64,000 nt of DNA from Rhizopus sp. PT2906 (lineage: Eukaryota; Mucoromycota; Mucoromycetes; Mucorales; Rhizopodaceae), in assembly GCA_025529335.1 (NCBI GenBank), contig JAMYHX010000029.1, positions 107,759-171,758 of the forward strand. Direction: 5' to 3'. The position numbers and the translations under genes are program-made. This document shows positions 1-11,016 of the stretch, one piece after another. Each line of letters starts with the position of its first letter. Position 1 is the stretch's first letter. Below the pieces are notes generated by a model. It was given only the letters and a program-made list of their open reading frames with translations, did not search any database and was not told the DNA's origin.

Positions 1-732
1 AGTGAATGCATTACTTGCAAGAGCATAAGTCAGCTACAACCGATTCCACTGTTGATTTCTATTACTAATAGCACTTTCACCCTTTACCATAGAAACAATC
101 TGTATCCTTTAATTCATTCATAAAATTACTTGCATTTTAAGAACATGTCTTCCTTTATTGTCCCTTTTTATTCATAAATAGCAATCTTCTATTAATCAGT
201 GGATGCTTTTATCTTTTCGTGTGTTTTCTAAGTGTGGTTCCTGCCTTAACAAGTCAATTTAATTTTGATCACTTGTAAAAGCTCAAACAAATATTTATTT
301 ATATGTTTCAAGGCAACTACTAACAAGGTATACAAAATAAATCTGCGTTCATCTACAAATCTAGGAATATTGAAGAAAATATAACAAAATGAACAGAAAA
401 TATTGTTTGGACAAACTCAAAAAAGAAGAGCTTGTGAAGATGATTGCCTATTAATACAAGTCTTCAATAATATATCTAAAAGGCTGGTATGTTTCCTTGA
501 ATTTCTTTTTACTTTATATGCAGGAAAATAGTTGTCTATGGTACAGCTAAAAGGAAAGATTTATGTTATTGCTGAGAAACTTGCAACATACATTTGTGAT
601 GGCTAACAGTAGCAATCTTTGCTGAAAAGTGCTCCTCTTATTGTCCAAACAACGTGAATGTCAAAAGTAACATGTGCCTTTTTAGCTGCTCTTTTATTTC
701 GTTAAACCAACACCCAATATTTGATCTCTAAC
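1..732. other. intergenic, no gene seen
   Basis: AT-rich sequence downstream of methyltransferase copy A. No exon, RNA gene or repeat could be supported here. Confidence 0.5.
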
Positions 733-2053
733 TTAAAGCTTTTGGGCAGCAACCGAATTGAACCTAAATAAGCTCTCTTTTGTTTCTATGCAATGTTTTA
801 ATTCTTTCAAGAACTGATCCAATTCCTCCATGGTGCTTATCCCCATCAATGGACCCATTACAGGCTTCATACTCCTTACTGATTCTAAAGCATTCCAAGT
901 AAGTCTCTTTGCTGCAGGTGTGCCCGAACCTATATTTGATCTAAATATATTGTTACCTATATTATTTTATTTACTTACTCATGTCGCAAATTCTGTCCTC
1001 AGATTGAACAATCTCTATATTGTTATTTTTGACGAGCATATTATTCAGCTCAGTCCCTATATATGCATTCTGTCCTCTTGCTGCACAGGTATCTCTAACT
1101 AAATGAATTAAGGAATTGTTTGTGGTATTTGAATATGCAGATGATGAAACTTACTGGCTACGCCAACCTTGTAAAACAAGTTAGAAGAGTCTTCCGGAAG
1201 CTATAAACATACAGGGTTAATGCTTGAGCTACGTATTGATCTACTAGTGCATACTTCGAATCCAATTTCTGACATTTGTATCATTCCTCCTGGTTTAGTC
1301 ACTCGTATTATTTCGCTAATGGCGGCTGGCCATTCTTCTTCTTCGCGAAGTGCAAGAACAAAGAATCTCATATGAACAAAGTCAAAAACATTGTCCTCAT
1401 ATGGAAGCCCCTTCACCACGTTTCCGTAAGTAAACGTAAACTGATTTACATTTACGTTCTTGTGTATTGCGTCGGCAATGTCACATCCATGATAGGTGCA
1501 GTTAGGATAGTCTTGTACCATATCCTATTCAAAAAATCATCGACAAGTAAAGCTAATTGGATACAGTAACTTGCATAATTCAAGCTGTCTCTTACCATTA
1601 TCCATACACCAGAACCACATCCTACGTCAAGCACGGTGATTCCTTTTTCAAAATCCAAAGCTTTTGTTACACTGGGCAGTACATTGCTTTAAGAGAAGTA
1701 AGCTTGTTAGTAGCTTTAGTTCACATACAGTAAAGACATTACCCTCCATATAGACTCTTGAAAGCATAGTGTTGCTATATAAAATGATTAATAAACCATG
1801 TATGTACTATACTATCTGCTTATACTCCTGTAAGTCTCATTTGCTCTTCATCATCCTTTGGCAGCCAATAAGTGGATGATTCCTCGTTATGAAACTCTCG
1901 CTTTGTATTGATAGCCGTAGTGTTGTCAATAATTATAGACACATTATCTTGGTTTGCTGTCATCTTTTTGCTAAAAGAATCCTTTTGGCCTATAGTTTTA
2001 TGCTTGCTTGGTACACTTTTAGCTTTCTGTGAGGTGGAAAAACAACTACCCAT
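733..2053 (-). CDS. SAM-dependent methyltransferase, copy A
   Basis: Class I S-adenosylmethionine methyltransferase; substrate unknown. Exon 1 (2053-1826) begins MGSCFS and carries the family box FHNEESSTYWLPKDDEEQMR. After a short exon, motif I reads TVLDVGCGSGVWIM, followed by a D-rich acidic loop, GLPYEDNVFDFVHMR and VTKPGGMIQ, the usual order for this fold. Continuing through three more introns gives a full C-terminus ending in AAQKL and TAA at 733, so the gene looks intact at roughly 310 residues. Its intron positions match copy B at 45550-46872 and intron 1 is almost the same sequence in both, which points to a fairly recent duplication. MGSCFS could be an N-terminal myristoylation or palmitoylation signal (inference). 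The start is the first Met of the exon. The fold is secure; the role is not. Confidence 0.85.
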
Positions 2054-2892
2054 CGTTTATCACGTAAAGAAAAAGCTTACCGTAGAAGCTTATTTTAAAG
2101 GGACCTTCAAAATTGTATCTTTTTTAAAAAGGTGAAAATCTTTCAGTACGTGATTGCTTTTAAATGAGTTAGAATGTTATTGATGTGTATTACAACACGT
2201 AACAAAATACAACATTTGTGTAAAACAACAGTCATTAGTAGATGGCACTATCTAAGAAAAATAGGTGAAGCTTGTTTGTGTACAGGATCACTTTCATATC
2301 GAGATGATAATTTTTCTCTTTTAAGCCGTTAGATCAGATATATATAAAGGGTTGAAGAAAAGAAGCAAGCATATTAAAGCAGGAATTTAGAGCATAGACC
2401 TTACTTGTGTCCCTGTCGGCTTGGATAAAGGACTCTAAATTTTTATATTATGGTTATTATTTGCGTTCAAACTAGAGTAATACTTTGTAATGACTTGTTC
2501 AACATCGACACATGACTCTTTAGTTCCTTCTCTGGTCTTAATTATTAAACTTGCTTTTAAAAGCATGTATAATAGCACAGATTTGCTTAGTTTCAATTCT
2601 GATGCAGTCCTTAGGTGTAAGGAGGCACAAGAATATCAATATATATTCCTTATCGATAAAAGCGTTCTTTAGCTTAATAAGTATATGATCGCACTCTGCA
2701 CTTAACAAGCTAGATTTATATTCCCATATCTATGTAGTGCTCTTTATGTAAAAGACAGCAAAGTTCAATAGCAAAAGGGGAAAAGAGGGGGAGTGTAAAT
2801 GTGGCTTAACGTGACCGCATTTCATTCATGCCTTTAAAGCCTGATTCAGTTGAACTTTTTGGTTTTTTCCTAATTTTACAGCATCTTAAAAA
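2054..2892. other. shared upstream region of copy A and UTP18
   Basis: Divergent intergenic region of about 840 bp between two genes that start away from each other. It holds a TATA-like run (atatataaa) near 2340. No convincing coding sequence was found. Confidence 0.4.
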
Positions 2893-4756
2893 ATGGTTCA
2901 TGTTAATAAAAAATTAAAGAAAGACGATAGCGAACAACAATTAGAAGATCTCCTATTTGGTGATAATACAGAGGATCTTTGGTCCAAGACAGGACAAGAA
3001 TTAGAGCAGGAGGAAGACGATGAAGTTGATGAAACAGAAGTTAACGATGAAGAAGATATTAATGAAGCAGTAAGAAAACATATGATATTCACTTGACTAC
3101 GGTTCTTATTTCATATGTATAATTAGACATTCTTTTTCGATTCAGGACCATTCACTGGAAATAATGACGATGAAGTTGATTATGAAGCAGAACAACAAAC
3201 ACAACAACAAGAAGACACTTCTGATGAAGAAAGTGAAGAAGATAGTGACAGCGATGAAGATAGATATGCACTTACCAAAGCAGCATGGGTAGATGATGAC
3301 GATAAAAAGTTACAAATATCATTGAAAGCTGCAAATATGACAAAGAAGTTAAGAAACGACATTGATGAAGATGTTATTGATGGTGCTGAATACACTCGAA
3401 GATTACGTAGACAGTAACGTTATTTTATATATGTTTTACAGGCAGATCAGCTTCTAACAAACCATTCTAGATTTAATCGATTACACCCTAAACCTGACTG
3501 GGCTCGACTGCCTTCAGAAATCAAATCGGAATCAAGAAAGCGCAAGGCAGATGATAGCAGTGATGAAGAGGAAGCAGAAGCAGATGATCAGTTAGACGAA
3601 GAAACAAGAATTGATTTATTAAAGAGTACAATGGGCATCTTAAATAAGCGATCCAACTTGAAAGCTATTCCTCCCAAGAGATTGGATATCATGCGTCTAA
3701 AAGATGCTAACCGAGCTTCATTATCTCAGGTAACTTGGAAAAGCCAAACTTGACAACCATTACTTATATGTATATTTATAGAGAGGTATCACATGTATTT
3801 CTTTTCATCCTAATGCACAAGTCATGTTAGTGGGTGGATTGGATAAAGTGTTACGATTATTTCAAATAGACGGCAAAATTAACCCCAAGATTCAATCGGT
3901 TAAATTTAAGGATATGCCAATCTATCACGCAGAATTTCATCCTTCTGGAGATGAAATTGTTGTCAGCGGTAGACGCAGTTACTTTTATATATACAACATC
4001 CAAACTGGTATCATTGACAGATGTCCTGGTATCTGGGGCAGAGAAGAAAAGTCACTAGAAGAGTTTTCCATCAGTCCCTGTGGACGATACATTGCTTTCT
4101 TGGGTGTCAGTGGTGTCATTATTGTCGTGAGCTACTCAACAAAGAAATGGTACTGCAATCTGAAGGTGAATAAAACAGTAGAATCGGTCTCTTGGAGCTC
4201 AGATGGAAATTATCTCTTTGGCTTTAGTGGTGAAGGACAAGTATACCAGTTTGATGTTCAAAATAAAGAATGTATGAAGCGATGGAATGATGAAGGCTGT
4301 ATTGGACCTTCCGTTATTCGTGTCAGTCCAGATGAGAGATACTATGCTACAGGGTAAGATCATACTTAAAGAAAAAGAAAAAAAGAAAAAAAACTAATAG
4401 CCTTCTGTAGATCATCTACTGGTATTGTCAATGTTTATGATAGATCTGTGCTGGAACCAGAATCGATAAACCCCAAGCCTTTCAAAGTGATCGAATCATT
4501 AACTACTAGAGTTAACAATATATTATTTAATCATGATTCCCAATTGATGGTGATTTCAAGTCAATCAAAGAGAGAACAACTTAGAGTGATCCATGTTCCA
4601 ACCGGCACAGCATATGCCAACTGGCCCACAGATGGAACACCCCTGAACACAGTAAAATGTGTTGCCTTCTCTCCAAATAGTGATTATCTTGCCATTGCTA
4701 ATAAGAAAGGCAAGGTTCTGCTATACACATTAAAGCATTATGCACTTAAAGATTAA
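2893..4756 (+). CDS. UTP18: UTP18, WD40 subunit of the SSU processome
   Basis: Nucleolar WD40 protein of the UTP-B module, which acts with U3 snoRNA in early 18S rRNA processing. Five exons join in frame. The first two exons encode the acidic N-terminus, with FFFDSGPF and KAAWVDDDD. The next junction, CA|A across the 3414-3470 intron, gives RRLRRQFNRLHPKPDWA, a typical UTP18 block. Exons 4 and 5 give the beta-propeller: ITCISFHPNAQVMLVGGLD, the repeat AEFHPSGDEIVVSG, and a last blade AFSPNSDYLAIANKKG. The length of about 540 residues fits the family. It lies tail to tail with GMD, 57 bp apart. The 3' splice site of the first intron was chosen because TATAATTAG|ACA keeps the acidic frame open; a closer AG would break it. 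Confidence 0.92.
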
Positions 4757-4813
4757 CAATAAATACGCAGTGTTTCTACACATTATAAAACAATATATTC
4801 TTTTTTTATTATT

Positions 4814-6063
4814 TTACACCAAAGTTGAAGACTTGAGACTTCCTTCAATATCAGCAACAACCATTTCAGTAACCAATTCGTCAAAAGTAACCTTGCGCTT
4901 CCAGCCTAATTCTGTGTTTGCCTTTGTAGGATCACCCAATAAGAGATCAACTTCAGCAGGACGGAAGTACTTGGGGTCAATACGCACACGGACCTTGCCT
5001 GTTTCAGCGTCTTTACCAACTTCGTTCACACCTTCACCTTCCCAAACAATAGTACGTCCAGTCACCTTGAAAGCCTTTTCGACAAAGCTTCTGACTGTGT
5101 GTGTTTCACCAGTAGCCAAGACGAAATCTTGAGGCTGATCTTGCTGCAGCATGAGCCACATACCTTCGACATAATCACGAGCATGTCCCCAATCACGCTT
5201 AGCATCAATATTACCGAGATAAAGGCACTCTTGACGTCCCAAGTGGATATCTGCGACAGCACGAGTAATCTTTCGGGTAACGAAGGTACGGCCACGACGA
5301 GGTGATTCATGGTTGAATAGAATACCATTACAGGCAAACATATTGTATGATTCACGGTAGTTGACCGTAATCCAATAACCATAAAGCTTGGCTACACCAT
5401 AAGGGGAACGGGGATAGAAGGGTGTTGTTTCCTTTTGGGGTGTTTCAACTACTTTACCATAGAGTTCAGAGGTAGAAGCTTGATAGAAACGAACACGATC
5501 GGTTAAACCACAAGTACGGATAGCATCAAGTAAACGAAGTGTGCCAAGAGCGTCGACGTCACCGGTATATTCTGACATGTCAAAAGAGACCTTGACATGA
5601 GATTGAGCTGCAAGATTGTAAACTTCAGTTGGCAATACTTTAGATATAATATGAACCAAGCATGTAGAGTCAGTCAAGTCACCATAGTGAAGGAAAAATT
5701 TGACACCTAAAAAGAGAGAAAGAGAGGGTTAGGTCTCGAACCAAAAAAAAAAGCTAGTCATATCTCACCTGTTTCGTGTCTGTCTCTGTATATATGTTCA
5801 ATACGACCTGTATTGAAAGAAGAAGATCTACGAATGATACCATGCACTTCGTATCCCTTTTCCAACAAGATTTCAGTCAAGTAAGAACCGTCCTGACCAG
5901 TGACACCTATACATTTTGTATGAGCCCTCTTTTTCTTTATAAAATAATGAAGCCCTTTTTTTTTACCTGTAATAAGAGCAACCTTTCTTGCTCTATATTC
6001 TTCAGGAGACATGTTTGTAGCTTTGCTTAAAGTTTCAACACTGGCGATGACGTTTTCAGACAT
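4814..6063 (-). CDS. gmd: GDP-mannose 4,6-dehydratase
   Basis: Converts GDP-D-mannose to GDP-4-keto-6-deoxymannose, the first step to GDP-L-fucose, using NADP(H) in the cytosol. Three exons: an N-terminal leader starting MSENVIASVE, an exon with the Rossmann motif GVTGQDGSYLTEILLEKGYE and the GIIRRSSSFNT block, and a long exon with YNLAAQSHV, the catalytic triad region ASTSELYG and YxxxK as SPYGVAKLYGYW, then NHESPRRG and RDWGHARDYVEGMW. All are hallmarks of this short-chain dehydrogenase family. Total of about 378 residues is normal. Fucose is known in Mucorales wall heteropolysaccharides, so this is probably a wall-precursor gene. No GDP-fucose synthase was seen next to it. Start is Met at 6063. 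Confidence 0.95.
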
Positions 6064-6301
6064 TTGGGTTGGGAGATGAAGAAAGAGGGGGAAAAGCGGA
6101 GCAAGACTAGTGAAGGTCTTATAAATAAAATTAAACGCAGAAATAGGCTGACCAATTAAATCAAGATGATCAGCCAAAATTAGAAGCATGCGGTAGGGTG
6201 TAGTCGTACAACCATTTAATAAAGAAAAGCCCAGCGGCTTTTTGAGTCTAAGCGCGTTAAAAGATGTGGCTCATTAAATGGTATCAAGTATATATTTTTA
6301 T

Positions 6302-7905
6302 TTAACAAAGTAGAGATCGAATACTCATTTCTATTGCTCTGCCAGAAGATATAGTATTGTTATCTCTATTAGATGACCCAGATATACTGTATACAGATCT
6401 ACTACTTTTGACTGCTGAAGCTGCTGCATTCAGTGTACTACTTGATGTTTGTAAAAAGTACTGGTGGGTTGGATGAGTCACTGCAGGAGACGAAGCAAAT
6501 CGATTCAGTAACGGATTAAGGCTGATGGATGACTTTGATATCGAAGAGGTCGGTGCTGTTGTAATGGGAGCAATATTAAATTTTGGCGGCTTTAGAGAAG
6601 GCTTATGAGGCGTAGATATCTTTCGATTAAGTGAAGCGTATGTCAATATGTTATCGCCAGTATTATGATTGTTATCAGTAATCCAATAATCGGCCGACTT
6701 GTCATCTATTACCGATGCTGATAGGCTGCTTAATAAATGATCCACTGCTGGTGTTGGTGGGGTAATAGGAGATGACATTGGAGAAAAGACAGCGATAGGC
6801 TCTATGTAGTTTGACATGGCTTGAAAAGTATTTTCGAATGATTCAATACAAGGATTCTTTTGATTTATGGTAGATACTTCATACTGATGTTCTCGAAATA
6901 TTGCAACTATGTACTGTTTCGAAAGCGTCGCTTGGTTATAAAGATCAGCACCTAGTCCTCCGCCGATGTATAGTACCACTTCATGAAGTTTATATTCGCC
7001 TGATCTCATCCTCACATGGATTGTATCTGAATATAACTTTGATCCACTTGCAATTTCTTTTAATTTTGCTTCATCAACAGACTCAAAAAGTAAAGACGTA
7101 CTCCTTTCTGTTGACGGCACAACATTTCCTTGATTTGCTGTTTTTGCGATATGATCCAGTAGTAAGCGATGAAGCTGTGATAATCGATCATTGTCCTTTG
7201 GTGAAATGAAATCGTATAATGAACGATGTGCAAGTTCTTGTGGGTAGTATCCCCAGGCGTTATATATTCCATTAGGTACTTTTGCACAGCATACCTCCAT
7301 TGATAAAATCAAGGTAATCTCTTTTCCCTCCTTATTTTGCAGTGGAGATTGTATGTCGTTATTAGTTTCATCATTAATTGTAGTGGTATTAAATATATTA
7401 AATTGATCTATCAGAAATGGTTGTTGATCTTCCTGAGGCAACGTTAAAGCTGATGTCTGAATAGGTTGAAGAATGGAAAGTGCTTGTTGATCAACATTTG
7501 GCTCTATGAGTGATACACTGTTGTTACTATCCGTGCTATTGCTACTGCTGCTGCTACTACTGAAAGTGGTTGGTTGTTTGGCAATGTTTGAACTATGCAC
7601 TGTCAGATTATGATTGTCAGATTGTGAACTGGTTTGGAATGACTCATGCACAAAAGCTATTGGCTTTGTACGGTTAGCCGCCTTTATTTCCAGCTTTTCT
7701 GTGATAGTAGTGCTGCTATCATCTTTTCTATTGTGAGATACAATTGCTGGTGTTTCAATTGTGCCGTAAATGATCTCATATGTATATTCACTATTTGCAT
7801 ATGGCTTCTGTTCTCGTCGCTTTGGTCTACCTCTCTTTTTATGAATAATGTCCTGACATGTATCTTCCTTTTTCAAGGTGACGCATCGCTTACAAGGGCG
7901 TGAAA
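6302..7905 (-). CDS. Zn2Cys6 transcription factor with PAS-like domain (5' end uncertain)
   Basis: Probable nuclear DNA-binding regulator. The exon opens just after a 3' splice site at 7906-7908 with the second half of a zinc cluster: SRPCKRCVTLKKEDTC, then the basic tail HKKRGRPKRR. A long Ser/Thr/Gln-rich stretch follows, then a PAS-like segment around GYYPQELAHRSLYDFISPKD and VRMRSGEYKLHEV, then a low-complexity C-terminus. The RPC-x-RC-DTC-D spacing and GRPK tail resemble the Ert1/Rds2-like group with PAS domains (family knowledge). The exon encoding the first CxxC half was not found intact. Candidate copies upstream at 7990-8800 are broken or out of frame, so either the first exon lies further away or the gene is damaged. 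It could still be transcribed. No target genes can be inferred. Confidence 0.7.
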
Positions 7906-8800
7906 CTGTATATAAGAAGGTGAATAAGAGAGATATTTGTATTATTATTACTATTACCATCACAAGCCAAATGTGCTATTTTACAGTTTATACCTAAATA
8001 CGTAATGTTGGTCTTCTTTTTTGTTCTCTAGTCAATACTTTAATTATTACATGCACTCGGGACATGTGGTCTATGTCCCTTTTTTTGAGTTTTTGCTTTG
8101 GTATTCTTGGTTGTCTGTATTGTATTAGCCAAGTAACTGTCAACGCATGTATCTGGTTTCCCAAGTGATATACAATTAACACAAGGTCGAGAAGTTCCTA
8201 GTAAGTTATTACATTCTTAGTATGATTGATCTCTATTGCATATATCACTCTATAAAAGAAATACCATTACAAGGTATACTTGCTATTTTACAGCTAATAC
8301 CTATATATGGATAAGAGTTAGCATATCATTTCAATCATTCTGTAAATGTATTTACATTTTGATTTATTGGATACATTTAAGGCAGTGTCTACATTGGTTG
8401 CCATTTATAACTTTTAGTAATGATGCAAAGGATGAAAAAAAAAAAAAAATAAAGAAAGAAGAAGAAGAAGAGAGAGAAAACTTGGACTGTGTGAATATCC
8501 AGTTGCTGACCTACAAAAAATCCGGGGAAATTCTGGGGAAAGGTTTGCCTACCAAAAATAACTCTTGTATACTTTAAAGAAGTTATAATAACTACAAGAA
8601 CCTCTCTATTCAATATACTCTTTTGTAGCAACACTGCCTTTTTGTAATTAATTTTTGGTCTTAATCATGTCTATGTTGTACTTATTGTTGAGTTATATAC
8701 GCGACTGTTTTAACTCTCTGACCTATTTTATTACAGACTATGCATTCTTTAGATGAGACATGTACATGTCTTTTTTTTTGACTTTTGGTCCAGGATTAAT
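7906..8800 (-). repeat. decayed tandem copies of zinc-cluster exons
   Basis: Behind the transcription factor, minus-strand translation of about 8090-8197 reads TSRPCVNCISLGKPDTCVDS, a second version of the SRPC..C...DTC exon. It is preceded by its own splice-like signal and followed by a Lys-rich stretch with a stop. The flanking intron segment (bubble of tattttacag with ATACCTA) occurs twice, near 7957-8006 and 8264-8311, giving a unit of about 305 bp. A third, weaker copy near 8700-8790 reads KECIVCNKIGQ after KKRHVHV. None can be joined in frame to the main gene. This looks like exon duplication followed by decay. Confidence 0.5.
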
Positions 8801-9469
8801 AATAATAATAACAATAATCAAAATTTCTTAGTCTCATTTTATTGATGCAAAGATGATTTATGAAGAAGAAATCAACTACAGTGATTTGTATTTAAAATTC
8901 AAGATTTTGACCAGCCAATCAAAAAATCAAAAAAACAGTATTATTATATTATATAGAATAGAGTTGTAGCCTGTTTTGGCTACTCGGAAAATGCTCTAAT
9001 GAGGGCCTGCAAGGCTTATCAATCATTCTCCCAATCAGCCAAAGTTATCAACGATACATATTGAAAACGTTCAAAACAGTTGCTTCATTGCTATTTCTAA
9101 CATGCCGTTGTTTTTGATGCCACCTTTTCTGCTGAACAGTAATCGTGCTGATCAGAAGGCATTAAAGTCTAGGAAATTTTCCCAAAGTATTACGAACGTT
9201 ATGTCAATTGATGAATGGTGATGTCGAACTTCAAAATTTTCCTCAGAAAGTATGGAGTTTTCAAACTGAAGCAGTTACGTGGAGTCCTTTGGAGAACGAG
9301 CTTTTTTTCGGTTATTTCAATCATATTAACTGATTTCTAGGGCTTGTTTCAAAGACTTGGCTTCAATAAAAACCATGAAAGAACCTTCTAGGCAGAGTAT
9401 ATTATACCCTTATTTAAGATGAACACTACGCGCACGAGGAAATCCACGAGAAGATTAATGCTACAGGCG
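8801..9469. other. non-coding or decayed sequence
   Basis: AT-rich. Short open stretches on the plus strand (for example around 9190-9320) have a coding feel but are broken by stops, so this may be old transposon sequence. No intact gene. Confidence 0.3.
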
Positions 9470-9760
9470 CTTCCTTTGGGCACTATATGTGAGGTCATTT
9501 CACAACTGCATACTACCCAAAGCGCTTGCCTAACCTAAGACTGTCCTGTGGGATATCCATTGATATAAAGTTACTCTTGAATGACCTTGGTTCTTTGTTG
9601 ATCAACTGACCACATATCTCTTTTTCTTTTTGAAGCTTTATAAAAGTCATATTCTACATCAAGGAGCATGGAAAGATATCTGTTTTTTGAGAAGGTTTAG
9701 CTTGACGCTGCACATGCAAAAGGTTTGTTGACGACATCACATGTAGCACTTGTAACATTA
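9470..9760 (+). repeat. dispersed repeat, copy 1
   Basis: About 290 bp that aligns by eye with 27465-27790 in the same orientation. Shared anchors include a ggcactaYatatg block, a ctaacc-aaggctgtcct block, gaatgaYcttg-ttctttgttgat and tgacgctgcacat. In both places the repeat sits directly upstream of a broken protein-coding region, so it is probably the 5' part of a transposon or of an amplified gene family. Confidence 0.55.
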
Positions 9761-9850
9761 AACCTCTCGTGGATTTCATCGTGCACGTAGTGTACACCTT
9801 ATTTAAGCATTTCTCTATTATAAATAAGGGGTTAGTGATTAGTTTGTTAA

Positions 9851-10498
9851 TTGAAATATGTTTGCAATATACTCACATTGTTAATATTACGCATAAGGTG
9901 CGAATCAATGATGTTGTCTCATATCAAAAGCCATATGATACCTGGTGTTTGGAATAACCCAACTGAAAGGCTCTTTGCTGACGGTATTGGCTGTGAATAT
10001 GGTTTTGAAGTGATAATAATGGAACCTGCAGAACCATTTTTTACTGAAGACATTGATCATTCTATTGAAGATACTTAGTTAATAACCATGACAACCAATT
10101 CTATAGAAATGAGATACTGAAGTATCAAGACGCTTCAATTGAAACCGCCAAAGGTTTAGCAGCGTTTGGAACACAATGTACCTGTGGCAAGATCACTTTG
10201 ATAAAATCCAGTCTTTGTAGTCCAACTAAATGGCAAATTGCTGAATTAAAAAGTGCGACCATTCCTGTCACTTGGAACCCAAGAACGGGTATGATGTCAG
10301 TGTTTGAGCTGCTGGCCACTCTCCAGGTAAATATCTTTAACTTTTAAAACATTGTTATTTTTACTTATTCTGCTTTTTCAGAATAAATATGACCTCCAAA
10401 AGAACATTTTGAAGAAGTTGCAACGAGAAAACAACTTTCTCGATCCAGTTGATGAAAAGGAGAGTATCCGAATCAGTTTGAGAATACAGATCTTTTAA
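9851..10498 (+). pseudogene. uncharacterised gene with a one-base frameshift
   Basis: No function recognised. The first open stretch contains WNNPTERLFADGIGCEYGFE and ends at a TAG at 10076. Reading on in the next frame gives a natural-looking continuation: LVNNHDNQFYRNEILKYQD, then LAAFGTQCTCGKITLI, KWQIAELKSATIPVTWNPRT and FELLATLQ. A good intron (10327-10381, gtaaat...ttttcag) leads to NKYDLQKNILKKLQRENNF and a stop at 10496-10498. A one-base change near 10075 would account for the break. Its position just after a dispersed repeat suggests a member of an amplified, possibly transposon-derived family. A sequencing error or an unseen intron is possible. Confidence 0.5.
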
Positions 10499-11016
10499 GA
10501 TAAAAGTGTTTTTTTTTTTTTGTGTAGACTATTACTTATACCTTTACTTTAAACGCTTACATTATTGTGTACTATTAAACAAGATTTTACAATATTTTTG
10601 AAATTAAAATATTCCGGTTGGTTAAAAGAATGGAAGGTACACATCTATTTTTCTTATTCGGAACTATATGGAACAATGTTTACCCATCAGTTGGAATCAG
10701 AAAATCATCTTTTAAATCAAAAGAGATGTCAGTATGATAAATGAGTATCAGATAAAATGGTAACAGACGAACACTTTATATCATACAGCACTCAAAAGCC
10801 ATGTAACTTGCAAATTTATATTACACCGAAAAATCGGCGATCATTTGTTGGGAAGGAGCAGGAAAATATACGAGATGACACGGTAAGTATACAAACATTA
10901 CAGTCCCGCTCAAGCAAAAGGTCAAAAGCAAAACCCATCATTTTCTTTGATCTGATTTATTCTTCTTTATCTCTTTTCTTTTACTTCTTTAGCTTTTTAA
11001 TACTTTAGAAAAGGGA
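10499..11016. other. intergenic upstream of MFS gene
   Basis: AT-rich leader region of about 520 bp. An open stretch at 10757-11008 has no family features and ends just before the MFS start. Nothing else is supported. Confidence 0.4.

Noticed and set aside
3180..3395. Ser-rich minus-strand frame
   Set aside because: Mirror image of the acidic GAA/GAT codons of UTP18 on the plus strand. The same applies to the minus frame at 31115-31387 over BCD1 and the plus frame at 47246-47563 over TSR3.
8436..8475. Lys/Glu-rich open frame over a poly-A/GAA tract (8236-8577)
   Set aside because: Low-complexity DNA in a non-coding stretch; no splice or family support.
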